Shown: piece after piece, positions 9,015 through 16,882 of the stretch
Numbering within the stretch: position 1 is the first letter of the stretch
Layout: the number at the start of each line of letters is the position of its first letter
Assembly: GCA_028281825.1 (NCBI GenBank)
Contig: JANQJC010000064.1
Span: 1-37,202, forward strand
Length of the DNA: 37,202 nt
Source of the DNA: Flavobacteriales bacterium
Lineage (GTDB): Bacteria; Bacteroidota; Bacteroidia; JANQJC01
Direction: 5' to 3'
Made by a program: the position numbers and the translations under genes
Notes under the pieces: generated by a model
What the model was told of the DNA's origin: nothing
What the model saw: the letters and a program-made list of their open reading frames with translations, nothing else
Databases searched by the model: none

Positions 9015-9407
9015 TCAGGATTCGGTTATTAAACTAATAAGGTCTTTTTCATTCCAAGGCTTGAAAATGCACTTTATTTTACCCTTGGTATCTTCTTCAA
9101 TGTTCTTCAATACCTTATTGTCCACATGGCCAGTGAGCAAAATGGTTTTAACGTTGCCCACCTTTTCCCTAACTTCTTTCAACAATTCATCACCTTTCAT
9201 CCCTGGCATTAGCCAATCAGATATTACTACATATATCACTTCATCATTCTCGCTTCTCAAGTCTTCTATTATCTCAAGTGCTTCTTCAGCCGATTCAGCA
9301 AACTCGTAATGGTAGGTATTACCAAAGTTTCTTGTAAGTTGTGAGTTTAGGCTATCCAAAACCATTTTTTCGTCATCAACACAAACTATATTCAGTATCT
9401 GTTTCAT
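9015..9407 (-). CDS. single-domain response regulator
   Basis: 130 aa receiver with Asp11/Asp12, phosphoacceptor Asp64 (ISDWLMPG), Thr92 and Lys117 (FKPW). It has no output domain. It is clearly paralogous to the receiver half of the downstream cyclase (shared CVDDE, NSQLTR/QSQLSR and FGNxY-EFAES-EEALE), pointing to tandem duplication. The ATG overlaps the stop of the upstream kinase gene by 4 bp (ATGA), which indicates translational coupling. It may act as a phosphate sink or shuttle that competes with the receiver-cyclase for the same kinase. Confidence 0.88.
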   Translation of the reverse strand: MKQILNIVCVDDEKMVLDSLNSQLTRNFGNTYHYEFAESAEEALEIIEDLRSENDEVIYVVISDWLMPGMKGDELLKEVREKVGNVKTILLTGHVDNKVLKNIEEDTKGKIKCIFKPWNEKDLISLITES

Positions 9408-10978
9408 GATATTGTATTATTAATGGGGAGTTTTACATAAAATGTAGTACCAACACCCTCGGTCGTTTCAAAAGATATTTTGGCTGAATGGTCATCCAAT
9501 ATTCGCTTGATGATATCCAGTCCTAATCCGGTCCCTTCACCAGATACCTTAGTGGTAAAGAAGGGGTTAAATATTTTTTGCTGTATTTCTTTAGGGATAC
9601 CTTTTCCAGTATCCTGGATACTAACTACTATATAACCACTCTTTTGCGTTACTCCAATTGTAAGGGTCCCTGCGTTATCCATAGCTTGTACAGCATTCAC
9701 AATTAGGTTAGTCCACACCTGGTTCAATTGGTCAGGAAAAACCATCACTTCAGGCACATCTTCATAGTTCTTTATCACATTTACACCTTGCTTCAGGCGG
9801 TTGTGATAAATGGTGAGTACCGTTTCAATGTTCTCTTTGATGTTGGTCGCTTCAGGTTCATCACTTCCTGAAGTATACAAGTAGGTCTTTAGTGCTTTCA
9901 CTATTCGTGAAGCCTTTTCAACTGCAAGTTTAATCGTCTCATTGTTTTTCTGCTGGTTGAGTAGGTTATACACTATCATTACCAGCCCTTCAAATTGAGG
10001 CAGTTTGGCCAGTGCTTCCATTTGCGGGGTAGTGTCATACATACCTACTTGTACCAACCTATCCGCCAAAAAACGGGCATTTTTAACCTTCATTTTCTCC
10101 AGTTTCTCCTTAAGTTGTTTCCTCTTTTCCCGTTCTTCTTTGGTAGATAAAGGTTGCCCACTTGGGCTAACCGAAGTGAGGAATTCAACAAACAAATCCT
10201 TGTCTTCTTCCTTCATCTCCTTAAGCATCATAGGCAGTTTGGCAATTGCCTCGTAGTAGGCTATGGATGACTCTTCGGCAGAAGATTTAATGGCGCTTAA
10301 GGGTGTATTTACCTCATGCGCTACTCCTGCTGATATCTGACCTAATACAGCCAGTTTTTCTGAGTTCATCAATTTTGTATAGGTGGTTTTTAGCTTCTCC
10401 ATGTTGGTATTGTTCATGATGGTAAAATATAGCACTAGGGCAAACACAATACCCGAAACACACAGTATATTAACTACTAGGAAAACCAGAGACACATTTG
10501 GCTTAACCCCCATATTGAAGTATTGAAAAAAATAGCCATCCAATAAAAGGGAGATAATTGTAAGCGCTACAAAAGCAGATAACCATAATAAAGACGACTT
10601 TGCGTTTTGATAAGAAACGGACGAGGTTAAAGCGAGTATTGACCAAAGCATGACTCCACCCGATACCGCAAAGCCACCCAAAAACCATTGCAAGAGAAAA
10701 GGGAGCAATAGGCTGATAGAGGTCTGTAGATTGCGGCATATCACAAAATTTTTGGTCCTGTCAAAAAAGAAGAAGTTGATTATAGTTATGATAGTGTACC
10801 CATAAGGGATAATTGAAGGTAGTGGATAGTTGAATGCCATAAGTAAAGTGCCCCAAAGCAATCCACCCATGCTCATGGCCAGCCCCTGGTATACCAGGAA
10901 TTGCTTTCTAAGTACCAGGTTGTCATCATCATTCGGCTTAATGCCTATGCGTGATATATTGGCTAATATTTCTTTCAT
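9404..10978 (-). CDS. membrane sensor histidine kinase with an expanded DHp domain
   Basis: 524 aa. About six transmembrane helices within residues 30-187 form a membrane-embedded sensor without a large periplasmic domain. The phosphoacceptor is His221 (VAHEVNTPLSAI). The second DHp helix seems to start only near residue 346, leaving an insertion of about 100 charged, helical residues (~240-345) where a short loop is normal. HATPase_c motifs follow: Asn428 (N box), DTGKGIP (456-462) and GTGLGL (482-487). It is the first gene of the kinase/receiver/receiver-cyclase operon, overlapping the next by ATGA. Its likely role is to control cAMP production through the two receivers. Confidence 0.9.
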   Translation of the reverse strand: MKEILANISRIGIKPNDDDNLVLRKQFLVYQGLAMSMGGLLWGTLLMAFNYPLPSIIPYGYTIITIINFFFFDRTKNFVICRNLQTSISLLLPFLLQWFLGGFAVSGGVMLWSILALTSSVSYQNAKSSLLWLSAFVALTIISLLLDGYFFQYFNMGVKPNVSLVFLVVNILCVSGIVFALVLYFTIMNNTNMEKLKTTYTKLMNSEKLAVLGQISAGVAHEVNTPLSAIKSSAEESSIAYYEAIAKLPMMLKEMKEEDKDLFVEFLTSVSPSGQPLSTKEEREKRKQLKEKLEKMKVKNARFLADRLVQVGMYDTTPQMEALAKLPQFEGLVMIVYNLLNQQKNNETIKLAVEKASRIVKALKTYLYTSGSDEPEATNIKENIETVLTIYHNRLKQGVNVIKNYEDVPEVMVFPDQLNQVWTNLIVNAVQAMDNAGTLTIGVTQKSGYIVVSIQDTGKGIPKEIQQKIFNPFFTTKVSGEGTGLGLDIIKRILDDHSAKISFETTEGVGTTFYVKLPINNTIS

Positions 10979-11129
10979 CTAGCTTTGGAGGAATTAAAAC
11001 TGCAAGATATCAAAAACCATTTTGCCTACTCAAATTAATTGAAGGTAAACACGTGCGAGATAGTTTAGTATTCATCATTCTGAGGAATTGGTTTATGTCT
11101 CAAAACTATAAACCCTTTTTGAGGTGAGG

Positions 11130-11145
11130 ATTATCATTTGATAAT
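11130..11145. promoter_or_regulatory. 16-bp perfect palindrome between crp-like and kinase genes
   Basis: ATTATCATTTGATAAT is a perfect palindrome-like inverted repeat (7-bp arms, TT centre) 3 bp beyond the end of the Crp/Fnr-family gene and about 150 bp upstream of the kinase ATG. Its size and symmetry resemble the TTGAT-N4-ATCAA layout of Fnr-type sites, although the half-sites differ. It could be an operator for the kinase operon; without a T-run, a terminator role is less likely. Confidence 0.3.
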
Positions 11146-11148
11146 TTC

Positions 11149-11742
11149 TCAATACTCTTTTTTGAGCAGCCTGCTCTTTATTCTTGACAGGGTAACGGGC
11201 GTTACCCCAAAATAAGAGGCGAGATACTTTTGTGGTATGCGTTGCAGTAAATCGGGGTATCGTTCACGGAAACGAGCAAAGCGCTCCTCATTAGTCAGTA
11301 TAGTATAGTCTTCCATTCGCTCTATACTTTCCATCAGGTTTTGGGTGAGTGCTCCATTATAAACCTGCATGATGTTCATATTGCTTAGTGCCAACTCTTT
11401 AAACTTTCTGGTATCTAGCATGCCCACCATTCCATCTTCAAGCACATCAATAAATTCTGTTGCAGGTTTACCTTGAAAAATACAGGCATAGGCTGCCGCA
11501 TTTTGTCCTTCTGCTGAAAATAAAAGTGTCTTATCTTCACCGCTAGATGTGATTACATAATTTCTAAGAATGCCTTTCATCACGCGAAAGTGATGATAAT
11601 TGATATCGCCAGCCCTTACTAGCACTTCACCCTGCGATACAGGTCTTAGCTCAACAAGGCTAAAGAAGGTCATTATATCTTTGTCTGTTAAAAAAGGGTA
11701 TTTTGCTTTTAGTTGGTCAATTGGAGGAACTGCTTCGTTCAT
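11149..11742 (-). CDS. Crp/Fnr family transcriptional regulator
   Basis: 197 aa. A cyclic-nucleotide-binding-type beta roll spans about residues 25-115, with the dimer helix at ~120-148 and a C-terminal helix-turn-helix at ~168-192 (IPQKYLASYFGVTPVTLSRI), the classic Bacteroidota Crp/Fnr sequence. No cysteine cluster for an Fnr iron-sulfur centre is present. The region equivalent to the phosphate-binding cassette reads GKPATEF, so the Arg-Ser/Thr pair that contacts cAMP in E. coli Crp is absent. cAMP binding is therefore doubtful despite the adjacent cyclase operon. It lies on the same strand, 170 bp upstream of the kinase operon, and may regulate it. Confidence 0.88.
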   Translation of the reverse strand: MNEAVPPIDQLKAKYPFLTDKDIMTFFSLVELRPVSQGEVLVRAGDINYHHFRVMKGILRNYVITSSGEDKTLLFSAEGQNAAAYACIFQGKPATEFIDVLEDGMVGMLDTRKFKELALSNMNIMQVYNGALTQNLMESIERMEDYTILTNEERFARFRERYPDLLQRIPQKYLASYFGVTPVTLSRIKSRLLKKEY

Positions 11743-11791
11743 AATGGAGGAGTATTGGTTTATTTAACTCTAATGTTGATTTAGGTACTAA

Positions 11792-11799
11792 CAAATATA
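11792..11799 (-). promoter_or_regulatory. putative -7 element for the crp-like gene
   Basis: On the minus strand this reads TATATTTG, a perfect TAnnTTTG match 49 nt upstream of the ATG at 11742. A TTTG at 11826-11823 lies 23 bp upstream, slightly farther than the usual 19-21 bp. Confidence 0.35.
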
Positions 11800-11827
11800 A
11801 AATTTTGTTGATGCGTGAAAATCAAAC

Positions 11828-11885
11828 TTTCATGATTTATTTTTCATGTCACTTTATGGTTTTGTAATATGGATTGTTATTCGAA
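11828..11885 (+). repeat. 58-bp imperfect direct repeat, copy A
   Basis: Ungapped alignment with 12022-12079 gives 45 of 58 identical bases. The strongest part is the last 22 bp (GTAATATGGATTGTTATTCG core), with 20 of 22 identical. The start-to-start distance is 194 bp. Confidence 0.5.
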
Positions 11886-12021
11886 AATTAACCATTCTCA
11901 ATTGTCTATCTTTTATCCTCAAAAGCATGACTTGCATTACTCCGAAGTAGCAGGATTGCTTATTGACTTGCTCAAACCAACACATCAATTAAGAAATATC
12001 ATAAACACATTGGAAGCAATT

Positions 12022-12079
12022 TTTTATGATTTGTATTTCATATAATTATGGAGTTTAGTAATATTGATTGTTATTTGAA
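12022..12079 (+). repeat. 58-bp imperfect direct repeat, copy B
   Basis: The partner of 11828-11885, ending 57 bp before the ATG of the T9SS protein gene. Both copies translate in the same frame to related short peptides (NMDCY and NIDCY), so they may be remnants of duplicated coding DNA rather than protein-binding sites. Confidence 0.5.
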
Positions 12080-12094
12080 TAATTTTTGCTTTTG

Positions 12095-12117
12095 ATTGTA
12101 AAACAAGTTTTTACAAT
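12095..12117 (+). promoter_or_regulatory. 9-bp inverted repeat in the leader of the T9SS protein gene
   Basis: ATTGTAAAA (12095-12103) and TTTTACAAT (12109-12117) are perfectly complementary with a 5-nt spacer, 19 bp before the ATG at 12137. It could be an operator or an RNA hairpin near the ribosome-binding region. Confidence 0.35.
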
Positions 12118-12136
12118 TAATCAAACACCATAACCC

Positions 12137-13852
12137 ATGAATAAGTTATACTTAGTTGCAACCCTCACTTCATTTTTATTATTGTCTGATTCTGTTTCAG
12201 CCCAATGGACAGATGTAGTCAACAACAACATCAATTTCGAAATTCGAATCAAGGAAAATTACTACGGGGGAGATAATGATTTTGATGGAAACGCCGACCC
12301 TGCGATTACAACATATATAGAAATTGATAATACTGGTTTAGTGTATAATGAATGCACTGATTGGGATTGCTCGGCACCATGCTCATACACCAACTTTCAT
12401 TCAAGTGACCGTTTAACAGGTGAAGATATGCCCTTTGACTCTGAGTTTTATGCAGAAATAGAGGCTCATGAATCAGATGCATCACACAGTGAGTGCATTT
12501 ACCAAACTGGTGATGACCATGAATATTCAGAATGGGCCAACTTCAGAAGTGGTCAACAAACCATGTTAGTTGTGTATCCTCATATTGACTTTTATCCAGC
12601 AAATTGGAATCGCTGGTTGGCAGGTGGCAACACCGCCTGGCTCTATCCTAACTCAAGTGTTTGGGACCAACAATTAGAAAGCACCTGGCGTTACACCCAC
12701 GGCGATGAATTTGGTGACCCACTTAGTTTTGGTACACTTATCAATCAACAAATTAGGTCAGATGTTAACTCCAATAGAGATGTTGACCATAGCTATCAAA
12801 CCGACTTGCATTATTATAACCATGATGACAGTACCAATGCTTCTCCTGATGTGTTTTATTCATTTACACTCACATCAGTTGCAACAGTAACTATATCTAC
12901 AGACCATGCAGAGACAGGTTTTGACACCTACCTCAAATTGTTTGATGAGAATGCCACTCTGCTTGCAGAAGACGATGATAGCGGCTCGGGCGAAAGGGCG
13001 GTGATAACCAAAGACATATGCGAAGCAGGTACTTATATTTTTATGGTTGAAGGTTATGGTCCTCTCACTGGTGTGTTCAAGGTATCTGTAGAGGCTGAAT
13101 ACTCTACTGCTCAAGTCACAATATCTCCTAATATCACTCACGTGAGTTGCCCTGGTGCTATGGATGGTTTAGTAGTTTGGGGTGTTTCAGGAGGTTTGCC
13201 ACCATACAATCGCATGTGGGAAAGTAATGCTTCTGGTGGAGTTGAGGAAGATTTAGCTATTGGTTCTTATGTAGCTTCTGTCGAAGATGCCTGTGGCACT
13301 TTTTCAGCCGCATTTATCGAAGTTGAAAATGGTGATGATACCAACCCAGTAGCAAATTGTATATCCTACACTGATATCACAGTTTCAGGTTCAGGTCAAA
13401 CATCCATAGCTCCATCAAGCTTGGATAATGGAAGCACTGATAACTGTGGTATTACACAAACAATTCTTACACCTTCTATTTTTACTGCAGCCAATGCTGG
13501 ACCTAATAACGCTATTTTTACAGTGTATGATGCTAACGGGAACACTGATACCTGTGCTGTTACTGTTAACGTTCAGGTAATAACAGGTATTGAAGAACCC
13601 ATTTCTCAAAGAGATATTTTGGTGTTTCCCAACCCAGGGAGTGGATTATTTAAGTTTGACTTCTCCAGCGTGGAAATATCTGAAGGTGCTATGCTAGTTA
13701 TTTTAGACAATCTCGGAAGGGTGGTATTTTCTAATCCTATCACCAGTACTATTCATGACTTTGATTTGAGTAACCTATCCCCAGGGATTTATCATTGTGC
13801 GCTTCAAAATACACAAGCTATTATCAATACAGAGATGGTGGTAATCAGGTAG
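12137..13852 (+). CDS. multi-domain secreted protein with T9SS sorting domain
   Basis: 571 aa with a signal peptide (1-22, cut after SVSA). Residues ~25-220 form a Cys/Asp/Trp-rich N-terminal domain that I do not recognise. Residues ~235-320 resemble a bacterial pre-peptidase C-terminal (PPC) domain (DVFYSFTL, FDTYLKLFD, AGTYIFMVEG). Residues ~330-400 resemble an SprB-type repeat (VSCPGAMDG, GGLPPYN, GSYVASVEDACG). Residues ~405-480 are HYR/Ig-like (SLDNGSTDNCG, YDANGNTDTC). Residues ~493-571 are a type A T9SS sorting domain (FPNPGSGLF, LDNLGR, LSPGIY). No protease or other enzyme domain is evident. A surface adhesin or matrix role is plausible. Confidence 0.85.
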   Translation: MNKLYLVATLTSFLLLSDSVSAQWTDVVNNNINFEIRIKENYYGGDNDFDGNADPAITTYIEIDNTGLVYNECTDWDCSAPCSYTNFHSSDRLTGEDMPFDSEFYAEIEAHESDASHSECIYQTGDDHEYSEWANFRSGQQTMLVVYPHIDFYPANWNRWLAGGNTAWLYPNSSVWDQQLESTWRYTHGDEFGDPLSFGTLINQQIRSDVNSNRDVDHSYQTDLHYYNHDDSTNASPDVFYSFTLTSVATVTISTDHAETGFDTYLKLFDENATLLAEDDDSGSGERAVITKDICEAGTYIFMVEGYGPLTGVFKVSVEAEYSTAQVTISPNITHVSCPGAMDGLVVWGVSGGLPPYNRMWESNASGGVEEDLAIGSYVASVEDACGTFSAAFIEVENGDDTNPVANCISYTDITVSGSGQTSIAPSSLDNGSTDNCGITQTILTPSIFTAANAGPNNAIFTVYDANGNTDTCAVTVNVQVITGIEEPISQRDILVFPNPGSGLFKFDFSSVEISEGAMLVILDNLGRVVFSNPITSTIHDFDLSNLSPGIYHCALQNTQAIINTEMVVIR

Positions 13853-13899
13853 TTAACCCATATACTCCTGTTACCTGGGCTATGTATCAATAAATGAAT

Positions 13900-13907
13900 T
13901 ATTTTTG
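13900..13907 (+). promoter_or_regulatory. putative -7 element for the collagen-like gene
   Basis: TATTTTTG, a perfect TAnnTTTG match 28 nt before the ATG at 13936. The -33 region is poor, so it is supported only by the -7 box and its position. Confidence 0.38.
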
Positions 13908-13935
13908 TGCCTCTCAATAAATCAAAAGCACAATA

Positions 13936-14877
13936 ATGAAAACTGCAATAAAAGTAATATTCGCCTTGGTATTGATGATGCCATTGCTTGTTTCAGCACA
14001 AGCTCCTGATATGTTCAACTATCAAGGGGTGGCACGCGATAATGTGGGTAATAGCCTTACCAACCAAAATATTGGTTTGCAAATAGACATCAGGCAAACT
14101 ACACCAGGTGGTACGGTGGTTTTCAGTGAAACACATGCAGCTACCACCAATACTTTTGGCTTGTTCAATATTGAGATAGGAGGGGGAACTCCCTTGGTTG
14201 CCACCCTTTCAGCTATCGACTGGTCTAATGGGCCTTATTTTGTAGAAGTAAGCATGGACGAAACTGGTGGAACCAATTACGTGAGTATGGGCGTAACCCA
14301 GCTTTTATCGGTTCCTTATGCTTTGTATGCCAAAGCTAGTGGAACAGCAGGCCCTACAGGAGCAGATGGTGCAACAGGTGTAACGGGTGCAGACGGTGCA
14401 ACTGGTCCCACAGGTGAAGCAGGACCAACGGGTACTGAAGGAGTTACTGGCGCTGATGGCGCTACAGGCGCTACAGGGCCAACTGGCCCGACAGGAGCGG
14501 ATGGCCTTAACGGTGCCACAGGCCCTACAGGCCCAACTACTTTGGTAGGGCCTACCTTTATCGACCCAATTGTGTTGACAACAACAGACAACATAGGTTG
14601 GACAGATGTAGATGTATCAACCCACGTGCCCACTGGAACAAGTGTTGTGATACTTGATGCTGAAGCTCGTGAAAATGAAAACGATTCCAATGCTGAAGTA
14701 CGGAAGAATGGGGATACCCATTCTGGGTACTATCTTATCCGCGCAAGGGCTGAAGGTAATTTTGATGATGTAGGGGTTTACAACCAAATCATGTGTCCGG
14801 TTGATGGTAACTACATCTTTGAGTACAGGGCTGATAACTTTGATGCCTTGACATTGAGAATTATCGGGTACTATTAA
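13936..14877 (+). CDS. collagen-like triple-helix repeat surface protein
   Basis: 313 aa. Signal peptide at 1-22. Residues ~25-133 are a Bacteroidota-specific N-terminal domain ([10 protein letters not shown], then FGLFNIEIG) common in proteins with collagen or tail-fibre-like stalks. Residues 136-201 are 22 uninterrupted Gly-X-Y triplets, mostly GPT, GAT, GAD and GVT, with Thr favoured at Y instead of hydroxyproline, as in bacterial collagens. Residues ~205-313 are a compact beta-rich C-terminal domain that may act as a trimerisation head (C1q/TNF-like in position, not proven by sequence). No T9SS domain is seen, so it may be periplasmic or outer-membrane-associated. The repeat is codon-repetitive and a likely site of length variation. 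Confidence 0.85.
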   Translation: MKTAIKVIFALVLMMPLLVSAQAPDMFNYQGVARDNVGNSLTNQNIGLQIDIRQTTPGGTVVFSETHAATTNTFGLFNIEIGGGTPLVATLSAIDWSNGPYFVEVSMDETGGTNYVSMGVTQLLSVPYALYAKASGTAGPTGADGATGVTGADGATGPTGEAGPTGTEGVTGADGATGATGPTGPTGADGLNGATGPTGPTTLVGPTFIDPIVLTTTDNIGWTDVDVSTHVPTGTSVVILDAEARENENDSNAEVRKNGDTHSGYYLIRARAEGNFDDVGVYNQIMCPVDGNYIFEYRADNFDALTLRIIGYY

Positions 14878-14885
14878 TTGGTGAT

Positions 14886-16796
14886 TTAGGCTTTAGCTTC
14901 CACAAAATACATTTCAATTTCGCCCTTGCCTTTAGCCTGTACTTTACCTCTTGACTCACAGTTAAACCGGCCATTCACCAACTCATAAGTAGTTTGTGAG
15001 ATGTTTACCTTACCCACTTCGCCGCTGCTTTCCATTCGGCTGGCAGTGTTTACGGTATCCCCCCAAATATCATACTGGAATTTCTTGATACCCACAATGC
15101 CGGCTACTACCGGACCTGTGTGAATGCCTATACGTATTTCAAAGCCATTATCTCCTTTTCTTTCTTTGTATTTCAACATCCAATCGCGCATTTCAAGGGC
15201 GGCATTTACTACATCTTGAGCATTGGTTTTATTGGGCACAGGCAAGCCACCTGCCGCCATGTAGGCATCACCAATAGTCTTTATCTTCTCAATGTTATAT
15301 TTGTTGATAATCTCATCAAATGCCTTGAAGCACTCATCGATGGCACTTACCAACTCAGTAGGGGAGAGTTTCTCTGATATCTGCGTAAAACCTTTAAAGT
15401 CAGTAAACAGAACGGTTACTTCATCAAACTGGCGGGCATCGGCATAGCCTTTTTGTTTGAGCTCCTTAGCGGTTTCTTCGGGCAAAATGTTTAACAGTAA
15501 TTCATCGCTTCTCTTCTTGCCTTTGTATATGGAAAAAGCCAAAGCAACCAGTAATAACAACCCTACAGCTGCACCCAATAAACCTATACGCTGCTTTTTG
15601 GTTTCAGCTTTGAGGATAGCCTCCCGTCCCACAAATGCCAAACTATCAGCTAAAGCTTTCTTTTCAAACTGATAACCAAGTTCCTGGCGATTAATTTCTT
15701 TTTCCCTGTCAATATCTACTAATGAATCTTTTAGTAATTCTTCATACTCATGATACTTTAATGCAGAATCTAGTTTTCCCAAGCCTTTATAGGCTACATA
15801 TAAGCAATTGCAGCCATCTATTTCTGAAATCAGTTCCTTACTTTCCCTGGCTCCTTCATAGGCTATCTTACACCAAGTTAAGGCTTGTTTATAGCGCCCC
15901 AGTTGCGAGTTAACACCTCCCAGACCTATTTGGCTTGAATTAAGGGATGATATCCAACCTATTGTCTCTTTCTTTTCAAGTGCCTTTGTGAAATAGATAA
16001 GTGCACTATCCAAGTTATTGAGATAATTCCAATGAGTAAGGCCTATGTTATGATAGGCAGCAGCAATATATTTTTGATTGATTGACGAGTCTTGCCATGC
16101 CAGGATTTCGCGATAATATTTAAGTGATAACTGAGCGTCAATAGTATCACTGTTTTTACGGCCATAAAGGTTACCCATGCTAATCAGGTAACTTGGTATC
16201 CGTTCAGTGAAACCATTATCCTCTACTATCCTTAACCCCTTGTTATAGTATTCACGCGCTTTTTCAAAATCGCCCATTTCCACGAAACAAACACCGATGT
16301 TCTTTACCACATACTCTATATCCTCTGTGTCTCCCAACTCTTCAAATAGCTTTAAGGCTTCCAAATAATTTTCTAAAGCCCTGGTATTATTATCCATTAA
16401 AGAAAACATTGTACCCGTTGCACTATATGTGGCAGCCAGAGCTGTTATATCATTTGCCTTTTTTGCTATTTCAAGGCCTTCTTCAAGTAGGTCGAGGGCG
16501 GCTATTGGGTCCCCTTTCGAACCCATTACGCGAGCCATCATAATTAGAGCGGTGCATCTATATTGCCCGTTTTTTTTGTTACTTGATAATCTTAGGAACT
16601 CTTTTGCTACCCTCTCTGCAGAATCATTGCTAAATCGCATATAGTGCTTGATAAGCTCCTCCGCCACTTCAATTCTTGTGGTTTCAGAAAGCTGCTGGTC
16701 ATACCATGTTTGCTTTAGGCTATCCATATCAGTCACAGAGCCAAACACTTGAACATAGACCAATAGATAAACTATTAAGGGTATAATATTTTTCAT
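14886..16796 (-). CDS. TPR - transmembrane - class III adenylate cyclase
   Basis: 636 aa. A signal peptide or signal anchor at the N-terminus, then TPR-like helical repeats over ~30-380 that would lie in the periplasm, a coiled-coil approach, one transmembrane helix (~403-425), a transducer element (DELLLNILPEE, ~431) and a class III cyclase domain to the end. Metal Asp466 and Asp510, adenine-specifying Lys506 and Asp576, and Asn583/Arg587 are present, so it should make cAMP. This layout suggests protein-protein sensing outside the inner membrane coupled to cytoplasmic cAMP production. It lies 86 bp downstream of another cyclase gene on the same strand, and the two catalytic domains share an almost identical DNA tract. 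Confidence 0.9.
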   Translation of the reverse strand: MKNIIPLIVYLLVYVQVFGSVTDMDSLKQTWYDQQLSETTRIEVAEELIKHYMRFSNDSAERVAKEFLRLSSNKKNGQYRCTALIMMARVMGSKGDPIAALDLLEEGLEIAKKANDITALAATYSATGTMFSLMDNNTRALENYLEALKLFEELGDTEDIEYVVKNIGVCFVEMGDFEKAREYYNKGLRIVEDNGFTERIPSYLISMGNLYGRKNSDTIDAQLSLKYYREILAWQDSSINQKYIAAAYHNIGLTHWNYLNNLDSALIYFTKALEKKETIGWISSLNSSQIGLGGVNSQLGRYKQALTWCKIAYEGARESKELISEIDGCNCLYVAYKGLGKLDSALKYHEYEELLKDSLVDIDREKEINRQELGYQFEKKALADSLAFVGREAILKAETKKQRIGLLGAAVGLLLLVALAFSIYKGKKRSDELLLNILPEETAKELKQKGYADARQFDEVTVLFTDFKGFTQISEKLSPTELVSAIDECFKAFDEIINKYNIEKIKTIGDAYMAAGGLPVPNKTNAQDVVNAALEMRDWMLKYKERKGDNGFEIRIGIHTGPVVAGIVGIKKFQYDIWGDTVNTASRMESSGEVGKVNISQTTYELVNGRFNCESRGKVQAKGKGEIEMYFVEAKA

Positions 16797-16882
16797 GGTT
16801 AAAACTTTCTCAAGGCATCAAGTTTAATGAAGTAAATGGAAAAGGCAATAACAGCTAAGAATTAATTAACTAATGTTAATCT

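Larger units (their letters stand above)
11743..12136. other. AT-rich intergenic region (394 bp)
   Basis: A divergent region between the crp-like gene and the T9SS protein gene. It holds a -7 box for the crp-like gene, two copies of a 58-bp imperfect direct repeat (listed separately) and a 9-bp hairpin before the downstream ATG. A 58-codon ORF (11869-12045) starts inside the first repeat copy, but I could not support it as a gene. Confidence 0.6.

Noticed and set aside
11869-12045. 58-codon ORF upstream of the T9SS protein gene
   Set aside because: No promoter or recognisable domain, and it begins in a repeat; kept only as an observation about the repeats.
14316-14690. 124-codon frame opposite the collagen-like gene, rich in Pro, Val and Ala
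   Set aside because: It is the reverse complement of the Gly-X-Y repeat; its composition is a by-product of that repeat.
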